This document shows, in pieces, positions 7,101 to 13,650 of a DNA stretch of 13,732 nt. Position numbers and translations under genes: made by a program. The stretch's first letter is position 1. The number at the start of each line of letters is the position of its first letter. Source of the stretch: an uncultured bacterium (GTDB lineage Bacteria; Patescibacteriota; Minisyncoccia; Phycocordibacterales; UBA1006); assembly GCA_903920485.1 (NCBI GenBank), contig CAIXMG010000032.1:1-13732 (forward strand), given 5' to 3'. The notes below the pieces were generated by a model. That model was not told the origin of the DNA. It searched no databases and saw only the letters and a list, made by a program, of their open reading frames with translations.

Positions 7101-10100
7101 GACTGTTTCCGGTGGTCAGTGATGCGACCATTTCGAACTTGAACATTGCGGGTTCGGTCGAGGGTCAAAACGAGATGGGAGCACTTGCGGGGGAAGCGAT
7201 AGGCGGTTCGACTCTTACGAACGATAGTTCGAGCGCGACCATTACGGTCGACAGTAACGACAGCGAAGGTCCGGCAGTCGGAGGACTGGTAGGAGCTCTG
7301 AGCGAATCGTCAATTTTGGGCAGTTCGGTGACAGGCAACATTGTCGCGAATGGACCGACGACCTTCCTCGGAGGGCTGGTTGGTGTTCAGGACAGCGCAG
7401 GCATCGGATTCAGTTATGTCACAGGAAATGTGACGAGTTACAGTAGCAGTCTTGGCTGCGGTGTCGGCGGTTTTGTCGGGTGTGAACTCGATTCGTCCGA
7501 ACTCATCCAAAGTTTTGCAAGCGGTGCCGTTTCAGCTAACTACAGCGTGGGTGGGTTTGCCGGGGGAATCGATGGTGCACTTACCGCCGATTCGTACGCG
7601 ACGGGAAATGTCGCAGGTGACAGTGAGATCGGCGGTTTTGCCGGCTGGATCACAGACGATTCAGAAGTACAGCAAGCATATGCAAGTGGGTCCGTAACGG
7701 GCGATAACGGCAGCAATGGCGGCGGTCAAGAAGGCGGTTTTGCCGGTGAGGTTGACAATTCGACGATCGACAATTCGTTTTCAACCGGATTCGTCTCTGA
7801 TGTCACAGGAACATACGGTGGCTTCATCGGAAACGATAATGGCAACAACACGTACAGCAATGATTTCTATGACCAGCTTGCAAGCGGGCAGACGGGCTGT
7901 ACGCAAAACGGCGATATTGCTGGGCAGTGTACTGCGGTAAACACAACTGGTTCGCCGGATGCCTCGCATTTCCTTGACAATTCGACGAACGCACCGTTTA
8001 CGGCAAGCGGTTCGCCGGTTTGGGATTTCACGACGCCGATTTGGGATACCGTTAGCGGCGGGTTACCGATCCTTAATGCAATTCCTTCGATAGATCAAGC
8101 GCCTCCTTCGGTATTCGCAGGAGGAGATGGTTCGAGTGGTAATCCTTACCAGATTACGACTTGCGAACAGCTGCAGGACATTGGATCGTACTTGTCGTCG
8201 GATTTCATCTTGGATAATGACATTGATTGCAAGGCGACGGATATTTCAAATTCAAGTTATCCAGGCTACGACGCAGCGCTCTACAACGGCGGTGCCGGAT
8301 TTACGCGCATCGGAAACGACACCTCAAAATTTACCGGAACATTCAATGGAAACAATCATGTCATTGAAAACCTGTTCATGAATGACGAAATAAACGACAA
8401 CAACGGATTCGGTCTGTTTGGTGCGACTGACACCCACTCGGTTATTGAACATGTCGGCTTGCTGTATTCGAACATAACGGGAACAAGCTATGTCGGATCG
8501 CTCGTCGGGGATAATAACGGAACGATTCGCGATTCGTTTGTCCGCGGAGTTCTGAATGCAAACGGAAATTTCAGCGGACTCATGGTCGGAACCAACTATG
8601 GTCCGATGTCGGATGACTATGCGTCCGGAAGTATTTCTGGTTCGTCATATACGGGAGGCTTGGCAGGCTTCAACGGAGCCGCGATTACTGATTCATATGC
8701 TGATGTTGCGGTGAACGGCAGCTCCGGTACCGGCGGACTGGTTGGACGACTCTTCAGTTCAGGCACCTTGACGAACGTATTTGCAACCGGTTCGGTGACC
8801 AGCAGCGACAACTCGAGCGCAGGAAGCATTGCGGGCGAAAACGACGAGGCGACTATCACAAACGCGTATTCAAGTATCGCCCTTTCGGGACAGGCTCTCT
8901 GTTTCCCACAGGGCGGTAATGTTGGGTGTACCGATGAAAGCACTCGCGATTATTTTGAGGATACTTCAAACGAGCCATATGCAAGCTTTACGAATTTCGG
9001 AGGGTATTGGCAAAATAACACCGATGCATTGCCGACACTCGTATGGGAAAGTCCTGAAATCGTTTCGCTCTCGCCTGCGGACCAGGCGACAGGAATAGAC
9101 GAAGGAACGCCGCTTACCATTACGTTTGATAGGGCGGTCACGGGCGTTTCCGGAAAGCATATTACGATTATCAATACTGCCGATGATTCTATCGTGGTGA
9201 CGCTTGACGCCGGGGATGTTTCGGGCAACGGAACGACGACCGTGAGTATTCCGACAGAAATGGCACTTTCCGATTCTAAAACATATGCAGTTGAGATTGA
9301 TCCGGGTGCGTTTGTCGATACAAACAGTTTGGCGAATTACGGCATTACGGCTCTAAACGTGTGGACATTCACGACCAGTGGTGGAAATGGCGGCGGAGGG
9401 GGCGGAGGCGGAACGGTGGGTGACATCAAAGTCACCGTAACCGATGTCGCAGGAACCCCGATTCCGGGTGCGACAGTAAGTATCGCATGTCCGGCATGGG
9501 GAGGATTCGTGACCCTTGGCACGGCTGATTCAAATGGTATTGTCGAGGTAAACCCGACAACGGTTGCCAATGGTTGCGGCGATGGCAATCCGGTCAGTTT
9601 GCAAGCAACGGCAGGCGGCTACATCAATAGTGAAGAAGACTCGGTAGGTAATTACAGTACAAGTGTTGACCCAGAAAACGAACTCAACGAACTCGACGAA
9701 AGTACTGCAAACCGATATTCGATCAAGATGATTCCGAATTTCAACGGAACGGGACAAGGAACACCGAGCCAGCCGTACATCATTTCAGACTGCATGCAGC
9801 TCGAAGGCATCGACAGCGATTTGACTGCGGATTACAAGATTGTTCCAAGTTCGGGAAATGCCATCGACTGTTCGGGAATCGACTTCCAGCCGATCGGAAT
9901 AAATACGGAAAGCGGCTTCACCGGAACTCTTGATGGAAATAATTCGAGCATTACGAACTTGACGATCAACCAGTCGGAAAATACCGACGATGTTGGGTTG
10001 TTCTCCGAAGTTACGAATGCGACGATCGAGAACTTGACCCTTGCGAGCGGTTCGGTTACGGGCGGGTACAACGTCGGTTCGCTGGTCGGAGATGTGAACC

Positions 10101-12583
10101 AAGATGCGACGCTTGAAGACATTTCGAGTGCCTTGAATGTTGAAGGCCTCGACGACTGGGAAGAAGGAGGATTGGTCGGCGATGCATACATCAACAATGG
10201 CGCCGCCAGCACGTTTTCGAATCTGACCTACACGGGAACCATTGATAATCCGGAAGGGTATATCGGCGGAATCTTCGGCGAGCTTGAAGTGTACAATACG
10301 GATACGACGGTAGTGGTCGATCATGCGACCGTTTCGGGCGGCACGATCGGTTCATCTGACGGGGAAGCTGACGAAGTCGGCGGACTGATCGGAGACTTGA
10401 ACATTGATACAGGATCAGATGGTGATCCTGCCGGACTCACCATTTCAAACTCGACGGTTTCAAGCACGGTTTCCGCGACACAAGGCAGTTCAATCGGCGG
10501 CCTGATCGGAGACATGCAGGCCGACGGTGAAGAGGGAACCTCCGCTGTCTCGATTACGGACGATTCAGTTACCGGAGCGGTTTCGGGCAACTACTCGGTC
10601 GGTGGACTGATCGGATCGTTCGAAACGTATGACGACGGCGGAAGTATAACTACTGACATCGACGGCAGTTCCATGACCAACACGGTGACCGGAACAGGAA
10701 GCGAAATCGGAGGGCTTCTCGGGCATGTCTTCGTATTCGGAAACGACTCAATCACCTCGCAGCTCACACTCCAAAACAGTTTCATGTCAGGCAATGTGAT
10801 CGGAGACGGTGATGTCGGCGGACTGATCGGAGGAACCGACGGCGAAGGTCCGGGAATTGACCTTGGTGGAACATCTACGGGCGGACTCGTCATCAATCAT
10901 GACTACGCAAGCGGAAACGTCACGGGAAATGTCAATGATGACGGTGCCTATAACGCCGGCGGACTTGTCGGCTTCCTGGCATGTTATTCAAACAGCTCGA
11001 ATCAGCCTTACGCATGTTCGGTCTCGTCGAGTTACGCAAGCGGCGATGTTTCCGGATATGAGAATGTCGGAGGATTCATCGGAGATGCCGACGGTGACAG
11101 TTCGATTGCGGACGCGTATGCCGACGGAAACATTTCCGGAAACCAGGAAGTCGGAGGATTCATCGGATATGCCAATCAAGATGGAACGAACCTTTCGATT
11201 TCGAATACCTATGCAGGCGGATCGGTCGCGGTTACGGGATCAAGCCCTCAAAACTTCGGAGGATTGATCGGGCAGTTCGATACGAACGCCGGAGCCGTAA
11301 CGCTTACCCATTCGTTCAGCGCGGCTGATCTTTCAAAAGTCACCGGGGCGACAAACTCCGGATGGCTTGTGGGACAATTAGGACAGGGAATCACCCCGAC
11401 GGATCTGTGGTATGCGACTCTTTCAGATTCTGATGATCTTGCATGTGTCGGTAACGTCGCAGAGAGTCCGTTCTGTACCAGTGAAGCTCTCGGTTCGTTC
11501 TTCCAAAATTCGACAACGGACGGACCTCTTACGAACTGGAATTTCACAAACACGTGGATCTCCAATTCAAACGAATATCCGACGCTTGTAAATCCGACAC
11601 AGGATTTCTCAGGTGCACCTGTGCTTGCGACGGTAACCCCGATTTCTTCGCAGACGACGGCGGCAAACGCGATCTACACATTCTCGAACACCGGTTCGCA
11701 TGGAGGATATGAATTCGCGGAAATCACGCAGAGCGTCGGTGGAACGGTAACGACCCATCTCGATCCGGTTACTCATCAGGTCACGTTTACTGGACTTCAG
11801 GTCGGGGGAACGTACTCAACTTCGTTCAATTATGTGGTCGGAAACGAGATATCCAACACGCTCGACATCGGGCCGTTCACGGTCATCGCTCCGCCTTCAT
11901 CCGGCGGTGGCGGTGGCGGAGGAGGGGGCGGAGGGGGCGGTGTCTCTCTTGGGTACAGTGTTGCCCAGGTGCCGACGGTCACTCAGCCTGTATCAGCGGC
12001 ACCGACCACGGCTGCACAGCCGGGAACAGCGGCACTCCTTCCTCGAAACTTGAAGAAGGGTTCGAAGGGGTCAGACATCCTTGCCCTTCAGCACTTCCTG
12101 AACACGCATGGCGCAACGGTGGCGGCCAGCGGTCCGGGATCGCTGGGACATGAGACGCAGGCGTACGGTCCCGCGACAGCGAATGCCCTCAAGAAATACC
12201 AGAAGACTCACGGGCTTGCCGCGGACGGTGTCCTTGGTCCGATCACGCGCGCATTCATCAATGCGATCCTGGCAGGATCAACGACGGTTCCGGTAGTAAT
12301 ACCAGCGATCCCTGCGACCGTTCCGGCAACACCAACCGCTCAAGGATTCCTGAAGAATCTAAAAAAGGGTGACGTTGATCCGGATGTCGCTCGGTTGGAA
12401 CATTACCTGAATACCCATAATGATCCGGTGGCTGCCAGCGGCGCAGGATCGCTCGGTCATGAGACCGACACGTTCGGCACGAAGACGTTCACGGCTCTCC
12501 AGGCACTCCAAAAAAGCGCTGGCGTACCGGCAACGGGCTACTTCGGCCCTGCGACGCAGGCTTGGGTAAATGCACATCAGTAG
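4145..12583 (+). CDS. Giant secreted GLUG-repeat surface protein with two peptidoglycan-binding domains
   Basis: A 2812-residue exported protein, probably a wall-attached adhesin. Order: signal peptide (1-32, cut near VHA-SG); a duplicated Ig/IPT-like unit (about 33-246 and 247-490; both copies contain TDLSHI-x-YNG); Gly8 linker (493-500); GLUG module 1 (513-799); FN3 domain (806-905); Gly7 linker (908-914); GLUG modules 2 (916-1312) and 3 (1326-1636); Ig-like domain (1640-1745); Gly8 linker (1749-1756); carboxypeptidase-regulatory-like domain (1758-1865); GLUG module 4 (1866-2483); Ig-like domain (2490-2585); Gly13 linker (2587-2599); and PG_binding_1 domains at 2634-2709 and 2735-2812. GLUG cores of the VGGLVG type occur about 31 times. 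GLUG repeats (Pfam family) are expected to form a beta-solenoid. Nearly all cysteines come in close pairs. The solenoid is acidic with very few lysines; the C-terminal anchor is Lys-rich. There is no sortase motif or transmembrane anchor. The catalytic role, if any, is unseen; adhesion to a host cell or surface is inference. Confidence 0.95.
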   Translation: MKTPFFKRAALALCGALLVIIAVSAFSLTVHASGTPFPTVSSAVIQNSNSSTVDIVISGTGFTQFFDSENSTADSTDLSHIHYNGNVPTSATLSGSTITATFPIAAGSYKSGGAITLAAHTLSNQGLVSNAATLSVANGGITDNAKPVVVVSDIDGDALDASTPTPQTVELTFSEPVTIPAVSVSPDGGTQTVTDCGDANAATWCFDYAIPSANTTETIAVSGALDLSPAENAMDSDSNHQFTVSPYEDSLDIVGDMVNDGASQVEIIVPSTGPTLTSFWYSGTTTAGGTDLSHITYNGVNPNSASIDTEDNALDLFFNISLSDPQDGISPWDITTSPNGDLDIAQQTVVANGSIGNDEDYVPQDLITDDAAPVIVAGDAENSGGSSPTTSIRLSLSENVVDVDGGDQPHPNFAVYNATTGQPIAITGGDIAEGSSDNHVNVVLDTSDANDYDGPLTFSYDSSGLGNQVYDVSNNYMTSVSNFPVTEANEDYGGGGGGGGSPFDSGDGVTTPYGISSCSQIEDINSYLSSSFILTQDLDCTGEGNSIMVGSTSSAFTGTFDGGGHTVTVAINDDDNDIGLFRFAFGATVERLRVAGTVNGDNGVGGIAGETDGGVTLSQVVNSAIVSGQSDMGGIVGDSYGSSVADSYNEGHISATSGNGQLGGLVGYLSGGSISRSYSSGLVSGSTYQNGGLVGSQQGTVTDSFSTSHVTATGPRDGGLFGYMSGSISDDFWDTTRSGQTDCAQGDSGAIVSSDCTGESDSTYFENNSTNAPFTVSSTPHWDFTVVWSTTSAYPVLQSVPSTGPTTAVPDQVTGLSANAVSSSEIDLVWTAPANDGGSPITGYRIERESPDGGGFSVLVPNTGTTSTTYPDIGLSANTQYDYRVSAINTVGTGTASSAADATTPTDGGGGGGGPVSISSCSDLENLVNANLSGSYVLTQSIDCHLDGNAVMIGGGLNAFQGTFDGGGYTITVAINDTTDAFSDIGLFPVVSDATISNLNIAGSVEGQNEMGALAGEAIGGSTLTNDSSSATITVDSNDSEGPAVGGLVGALSESSILGSSVTGNIVANGPTTFLGGLVGVQDSAGIGFSYVTGNVTSYSSSLGCGVGGFVGCELDSSELIQSFASGAVSANYSVGGFAGGIDGALTADSYATGNVAGDSEIGGFAGWITDDSEVQQAYASGSVTGDNGSNGGGQEGGFAGEVDNSTIDNSFSTGFVSDVTGTYGGFIGNDNGNNTYSNDFYDQLASGQTGCTQNGDIAGQCTAVNTTGSPDASHFLDNSTNAPFTASGSPVWDFTTPIWDTVSGGLPILNAIPSIDQAPPSVFAGGDGSSGNPYQITTCEQLQDIGSYLSSDFILDNDIDCKATDISNSSYPGYDAALYNGGAGFTRIGNDTSKFTGTFNGNNHVIENLFMNDEINDNNGFGLFGATDTHSVIEHVGLLYSNITGTSYVGSLVGDNNGTIRDSFVRGVLNANGNFSGLMVGTNYGPMSDDYASGSISGSSYTGGLAGFNGAAITDSYADVAVNGSSGTGGLVGRLFSSGTLTNVFATGSVTSSDNSSAGSIAGENDEATITNAYSSIALSGQALCFPQGGNVGCTDESTRDYFEDTSNEPYASFTNFGGYWQNNTDALPTLVWESPEIVSLSPADQATGIDEGTPLTITFDRAVTGVSGKHITIINTADDSIVVTLDAGDVSGNGTTTVSIPTEMALSDSKTYAVEIDPGAFVDTNSLANYGITALNVWTFTTSGGNGGGGGGGGTVGDIKVTVTDVAGTPIPGATVSIACPAWGGFVTLGTADSNGIVEVNPTTVANGCGDGNPVSLQATAGGYINSEEDSVGNYSTSVDPENELNELDESTANRYSIKMIPNFNGTGQGTPSQPYIISDCMQLEGIDSDLTADYKIVPSSGNAIDCSGIDFQPIGINTESGFTGTLDGNNSSITNLTINQSENTDDVGLFSEVTNATIENLTLASGSVTGGYNVGSLVGDVNQDATLEDISSALNVEGLDDWEEGGLVGDAYINNGAASTFSNLTYTGTIDNPEGYIGGIFGELEVYNTDTTVVVDHATVSGGTIGSSDGEADEVGGLIGDLNIDTGSDGDPAGLTISNSTVSSTVSATQGSSIGGLIGDMQADGEEGTSAVSITDDSVTGAVSGNYSVGGLIGSFETYDDGGSITTDIDGSSMTNTVTGTGSEIGGLLGHVFVFGNDSITSQLTLQNSFMSGNVIGDGDVGGLIGGTDGEGPGIDLGGTSTGGLVINHDYASGNVTGNVNDDGAYNAGGLVGFLACYSNSSNQPYACSVSSSYASGDVSGYENVGGFIGDADGDSSIADAYADGNISGNQEVGGFIGYANQDGTNLSISNTYAGGSVAVTGSSPQNFGGLIGQFDTNAGAVTLTHSFSAADLSKVTGATNSGWLVGQLGQGITPTDLWYATLSDSDDLACVGNVAESPFCTSEALGSFFQNSTTDGPLTNWNFTNTWISNSNEYPTLVNPTQDFSGAPVLATVTPISSQTTAANAIYTFSNTGSHGGYEFAEITQSVGGTVTTHLDPVTHQVTFTGLQVGGTYSTSFNYVVGNEISNTLDIGPFTVIAPPSSGGGGGGGGGGGGGVSLGYSVAQVPTVTQPVSAAPTTAAQPGTAALLPRNLKKGSKGSDILALQHFLNTHGATVAASGPGSLGHETQAYGPATANALKKYQKTHGLAADGVLGPITRAFINAILAGSTTVPVVIPAIPATVPATPTAQGFLKNLKKGDVDPDVARLEHYLNTHNDPVAASGAGSLGHETDTFGTKTFTALQALQKSAGVPATGYFGPATQAWVNAHQ
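5681..6541 (+). repeat. GLUG module 1 (residues 513-799)
   Basis: The N-cap holds Cys518 and Cys540 (SSCSQIEDINSYL to LDCTGEG) followed by FTGTFDGGGHTVTVAI. About five GLUG cores follow (GVGGIAG, DMGGIVG, QLGGLVG, QNGGLVG, RDGGLFG). The C-cap is FWDTTRSGQTDC, with Cys743 and Cys756, then FENNSTNAPFT, WDF and YPVLQ. Confidence 0.85.
6890..8080 (+). repeat. GLUG module 2 (residues 916-1312)
   Basis: The N-cap has Cys921 and Cys944 and a sequence very close to module 1 (FQGTFDGGGYTITVAIND); at DNA level the two share the 18-mer acggttgcgatcaacgac (near 5843 and 7056). About eight GLUG cores follow, several in the GGFAG/GGFVG form. The C-cap is FYDQLASGQTGC, with Cys1252 and Cys1262, then FLDNSTNAPFT, WDF and LPILN. 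It has no Lys or Arg by my reading. Confidence 0.85.
8120..9052 (+). repeat. GLUG module 3 (residues 1326-1636)
   Basis: The module opens GDGSSGNPYQITTC, with Cys1340 and Cys1362, followed by FTGTFNGNNHVIENLFM. About five GLUG cores follow, two of them degenerate (YVGSLVG, FSGLMVG). The C-cap is diverged: SGQALC with Cys1586 and Cys1595, then YFEDTSNEPYASF and LPTLVW. Confidence 0.8.
9740..11593 (+). repeat. GLUG module 4, expanded (residues 1866-2483)
   Basis: The N-cap has Cys1883 and Cys1909 (IISDCMQLEGI to AIDCSGIDF), then FTGTLDGNNSSITNLTI. About thirteen GLUG cores follow, roughly twice as many as the other modules, mostly of the GGLIG type. An internal Cys pair occurs at FLACYSN to PYACSV. 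The C-cap is diverged: LWYATLSD with Cys2434 and Cys2444, then FFQNSTTDGPLTNWNF and YPTLVN. Near-repeated DNA around gtcggaggattcatcgga (11067 and 11151) suggests recent local expansion. Confidence 0.82.
12044..12580 (+). other. Tandem peptidoglycan-binding domains (PG_binding_1) of the giant protein
   Basis: Two related helical domains (residues 2634-2709 and 2735-2812) share NLKKG, the LNTH helix end, VAASG-x-GSLGHET, the FG/YGP-x-T turn and the closing GP-(I/A)-T-(R/Q)-A helix. They are separated by a Pro/Val/Ala linker. The VAASG-x-GS-x-GHET insert between helices is typical of CPR wall-binding domains, to my knowledge. They should fasten the C-terminus to peptidoglycan. They hold eleven of the roughly twenty lysines after the signal peptide. 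Confidence 0.88.
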
Positions 12584-12594
12584 GAATCTCTTAT

Positions 12595-12625
12595 ACTAAA
12601 AATCCCGCGAAAGCGGGTTTTTAGT
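12595..12625. terminator. Bidirectional terminator after the giant gene
   Basis: ACTAAAAA-T-CCCGC (12595-12608) pairs with GCGGGTTTTTAGT (12613-12625) around a GAAA tetraloop; the only unpaired base is T12603. The plus strand ends in five T residues. The hairpin lies 12 nt after the TAG of the giant gene and 42 nt beyond the stop of the convergent CorA-like gene, so it can serve both. Confidence 0.88.
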
Positions 12626-12667
12626 GTGGCTTTTTAAGCTGTGCCATTTGGGACCGAGGTTGCCTGG

Positions 12668-13327
12668 CTACTTCATCATGATCTTTTTACCGTACACGCT
12701 TCGCTTTAGGAAGTATCTCGCAAGAAGTGATACGACAACTATCAAACAGACCACAAAGATCGATGCTCGAAATGCATTGCTCCAATCGGTTCTTTGCCAA
12801 GGAAAGGCGATGTTCATGCCAAAGAATCCCGTAAGAACGCCAACGAATGTGATCACCTGCAAGATGCCGATCTCACGCTGGGTGTTTTCGTTAAGCAGGG
12901 AATCAAGAAGGGTTATCGTGCCTTCGGCATATTCGATAGTCAATTCCCAAAGATTAAGAAGGTAGGCCTGGTCTGCCTTGAACATCTGGAACCGAGTCAT
13001 CAGGTCTAAGTCATCGAGAATTTTCTTGACTGCGGGTGTTTCGTCAAGCGTTTCTTCGCGTGCAACAAGAATATCCTCCATCTGGGCAATTCTAGCTTTT
13101 ACGAACGACAAGGTTTTTAGATATTCCAAAACCCTTGCTCTGATTTTTGGGAACTGCGTAAGTGTTACCCCTTTTGCATCTCGAATGAGCCGTATTTCAT
13201 CCCAGATCGTTCTGTGCAAATTAAGATACTGCCCAAGCTGTTTTTCAAACTCACGGAAAAGGACGGTATTCCTTACCAGTTCCTCGATAATCTGTGGGCT
13301 TGTTGTTTCATCAAAGATATTTATCAA
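12668..13327 (-). CDS. CorA-like divalent metal transporter, short form (GMN motif)
   Basis: A frame of 219 residues (minus strand) with the hallmarks of the CorA C-terminal half. A long, mostly helical charged region (about 1-150, with LGQYLNLHRTIWDEI and a LSFVKARIAQMEDIL helix) is followed by transmembrane helix 1 (153-173) ending in the signature GMN (170-172, GFFGMNIAFPW) and transmembrane helix 2 (187-205), then a basic tail. Typical CorA proteins are about 300-370 residues and have an N-terminal alpha/beta domain, which this frame lacks. The frame opens at TTG 13327 directly after an in-frame TAG; there is no ATG until residue 83. It overlaps the upstream gene (13311-13583) by 17 nt, so it is either translationally coupled or produced as a frameshift fusion of about 304 residues. 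The likely role is Mg2+ or Co2+ transport in the inner membrane. Confidence 0.8.
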   Translation of the reverse strand: MINIFDETTSPQIIEELVRNTVLFREFEKQLGQYLNLHRTIWDEIRLIRDAKGVTLTQFPKIRARVLEYLKTLSFVKARIAQMEDILVAREETLDETPAVKKILDDLDLMTRFQMFKADQAYLLNLWELTIEYAEGTITLLDSLLNENTQREIGILQVITFVGVLTGFFGMNIAFPWQRTDWSNAFRASIFVVCLIVVVSLLARYFLKRSVYGKKIMMK

Positions 13328-13583
13328 CTATAAGTTCAGAACCGCTGATGATCTCAATGTCGCCCTTTTTAAGATACGTGGAATAAGGCGAGTCGCTGAC
13401 AGCCTTGAAAGCTTTCTGTGTCTCATCTTCGGAAAGTTTATATCCCACAAGATAAAGTGGGTAGATTTCTTTCACGACCGTGAGGTCTTTGGGAAGCGGT
13501 GCTCCTCGGCTGAACAGATAATTCATCGCGGGGCCGAGCTTTTGCGAGTAGAAATTCTCGAGTTCCTTTGAGACCAGGCCCAT
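13311..13583 (-). CDS. Unknown 90-residue protein overlapping the CorA-like gene
   Basis: This minus-strand frame begins at ATG 13583, with a weak GAGAG just upstream, and ends at TGA 13311. It is mixed alpha/beta in character: a helical start (SKELENFYSQKLGPAMNYLF), an Ile/Tyr/Leu-rich strand pattern (VVKEIYPLYLVGYKL), and a short beta-like end (GDIEIISGSELIVDKYL). There are no transmembrane segments or signal peptide. It is not a convincing match to the CorA N-terminal domain by eye, although its length plus that of the next frame totals about the length of a full CorA. Its last codons are TAT CTT TGA, and the CorA-like frame is +1 to it. It may be a separate protein coupled to CorA, or the N-terminal part of a frameshifted single protein. 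Confidence 0.65.
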   Translation of the reverse strand: MGLVSKELENFYSQKLGPAMNYLFSRGAPLPKDLTVVKEIYPLYLVGYKLSEDETQKAFKAVSDSPYSTYLKKGDIEIISGSELIVDKYL

Positions 13584-13636
13584 GCTCTCAAAGGGTGCCT
13601 GAATAAAACCTTGTTTCTACAGGAAATATATTACAC

Positions 13637-13642
13637 AAAGGA
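13637..13642 (+). promoter_or_regulatory. Shine-Dalgarno for the right-edge gene
   Basis: AAAGGA lies 8 nt upstream of ATG 13651. It is the only clearly canonical ribosome binding site in the window. Confidence 0.6.
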
Positions 13643-13650
13643 AATTTTTT

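Noticed and set aside
9785..10324. Antisense frames of up to about 180 codons inside the giant gene, and similar ones at 5111-5461 and 10321-10896
   Set aside because: They are by-products of the biased codons of the Gly/Asp/Ser/Thr-rich repeats; no start signals and no recognisable domains.
5681..11593. CRISPR-like or tandem DNA repeat array
   Set aside because: The periodicity is protein-level GLUG repetition in one open frame, with irregular unit length and no constant spacers.
12978..13571. 197-codon plus-strand frame opposite the CorA-like pair
   Set aside because: The minus strand has the GMN motif and two transmembrane helices; the plus-strand frame has no coherent domain or promoter.
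13604..13632. Promoter for the right-edge gene using TATATT at 13627-13632
   Set aside because: No acceptable -35 at 16-18 nt spacing, and the region is A/T-rich enough to give such a hexamer by chance.
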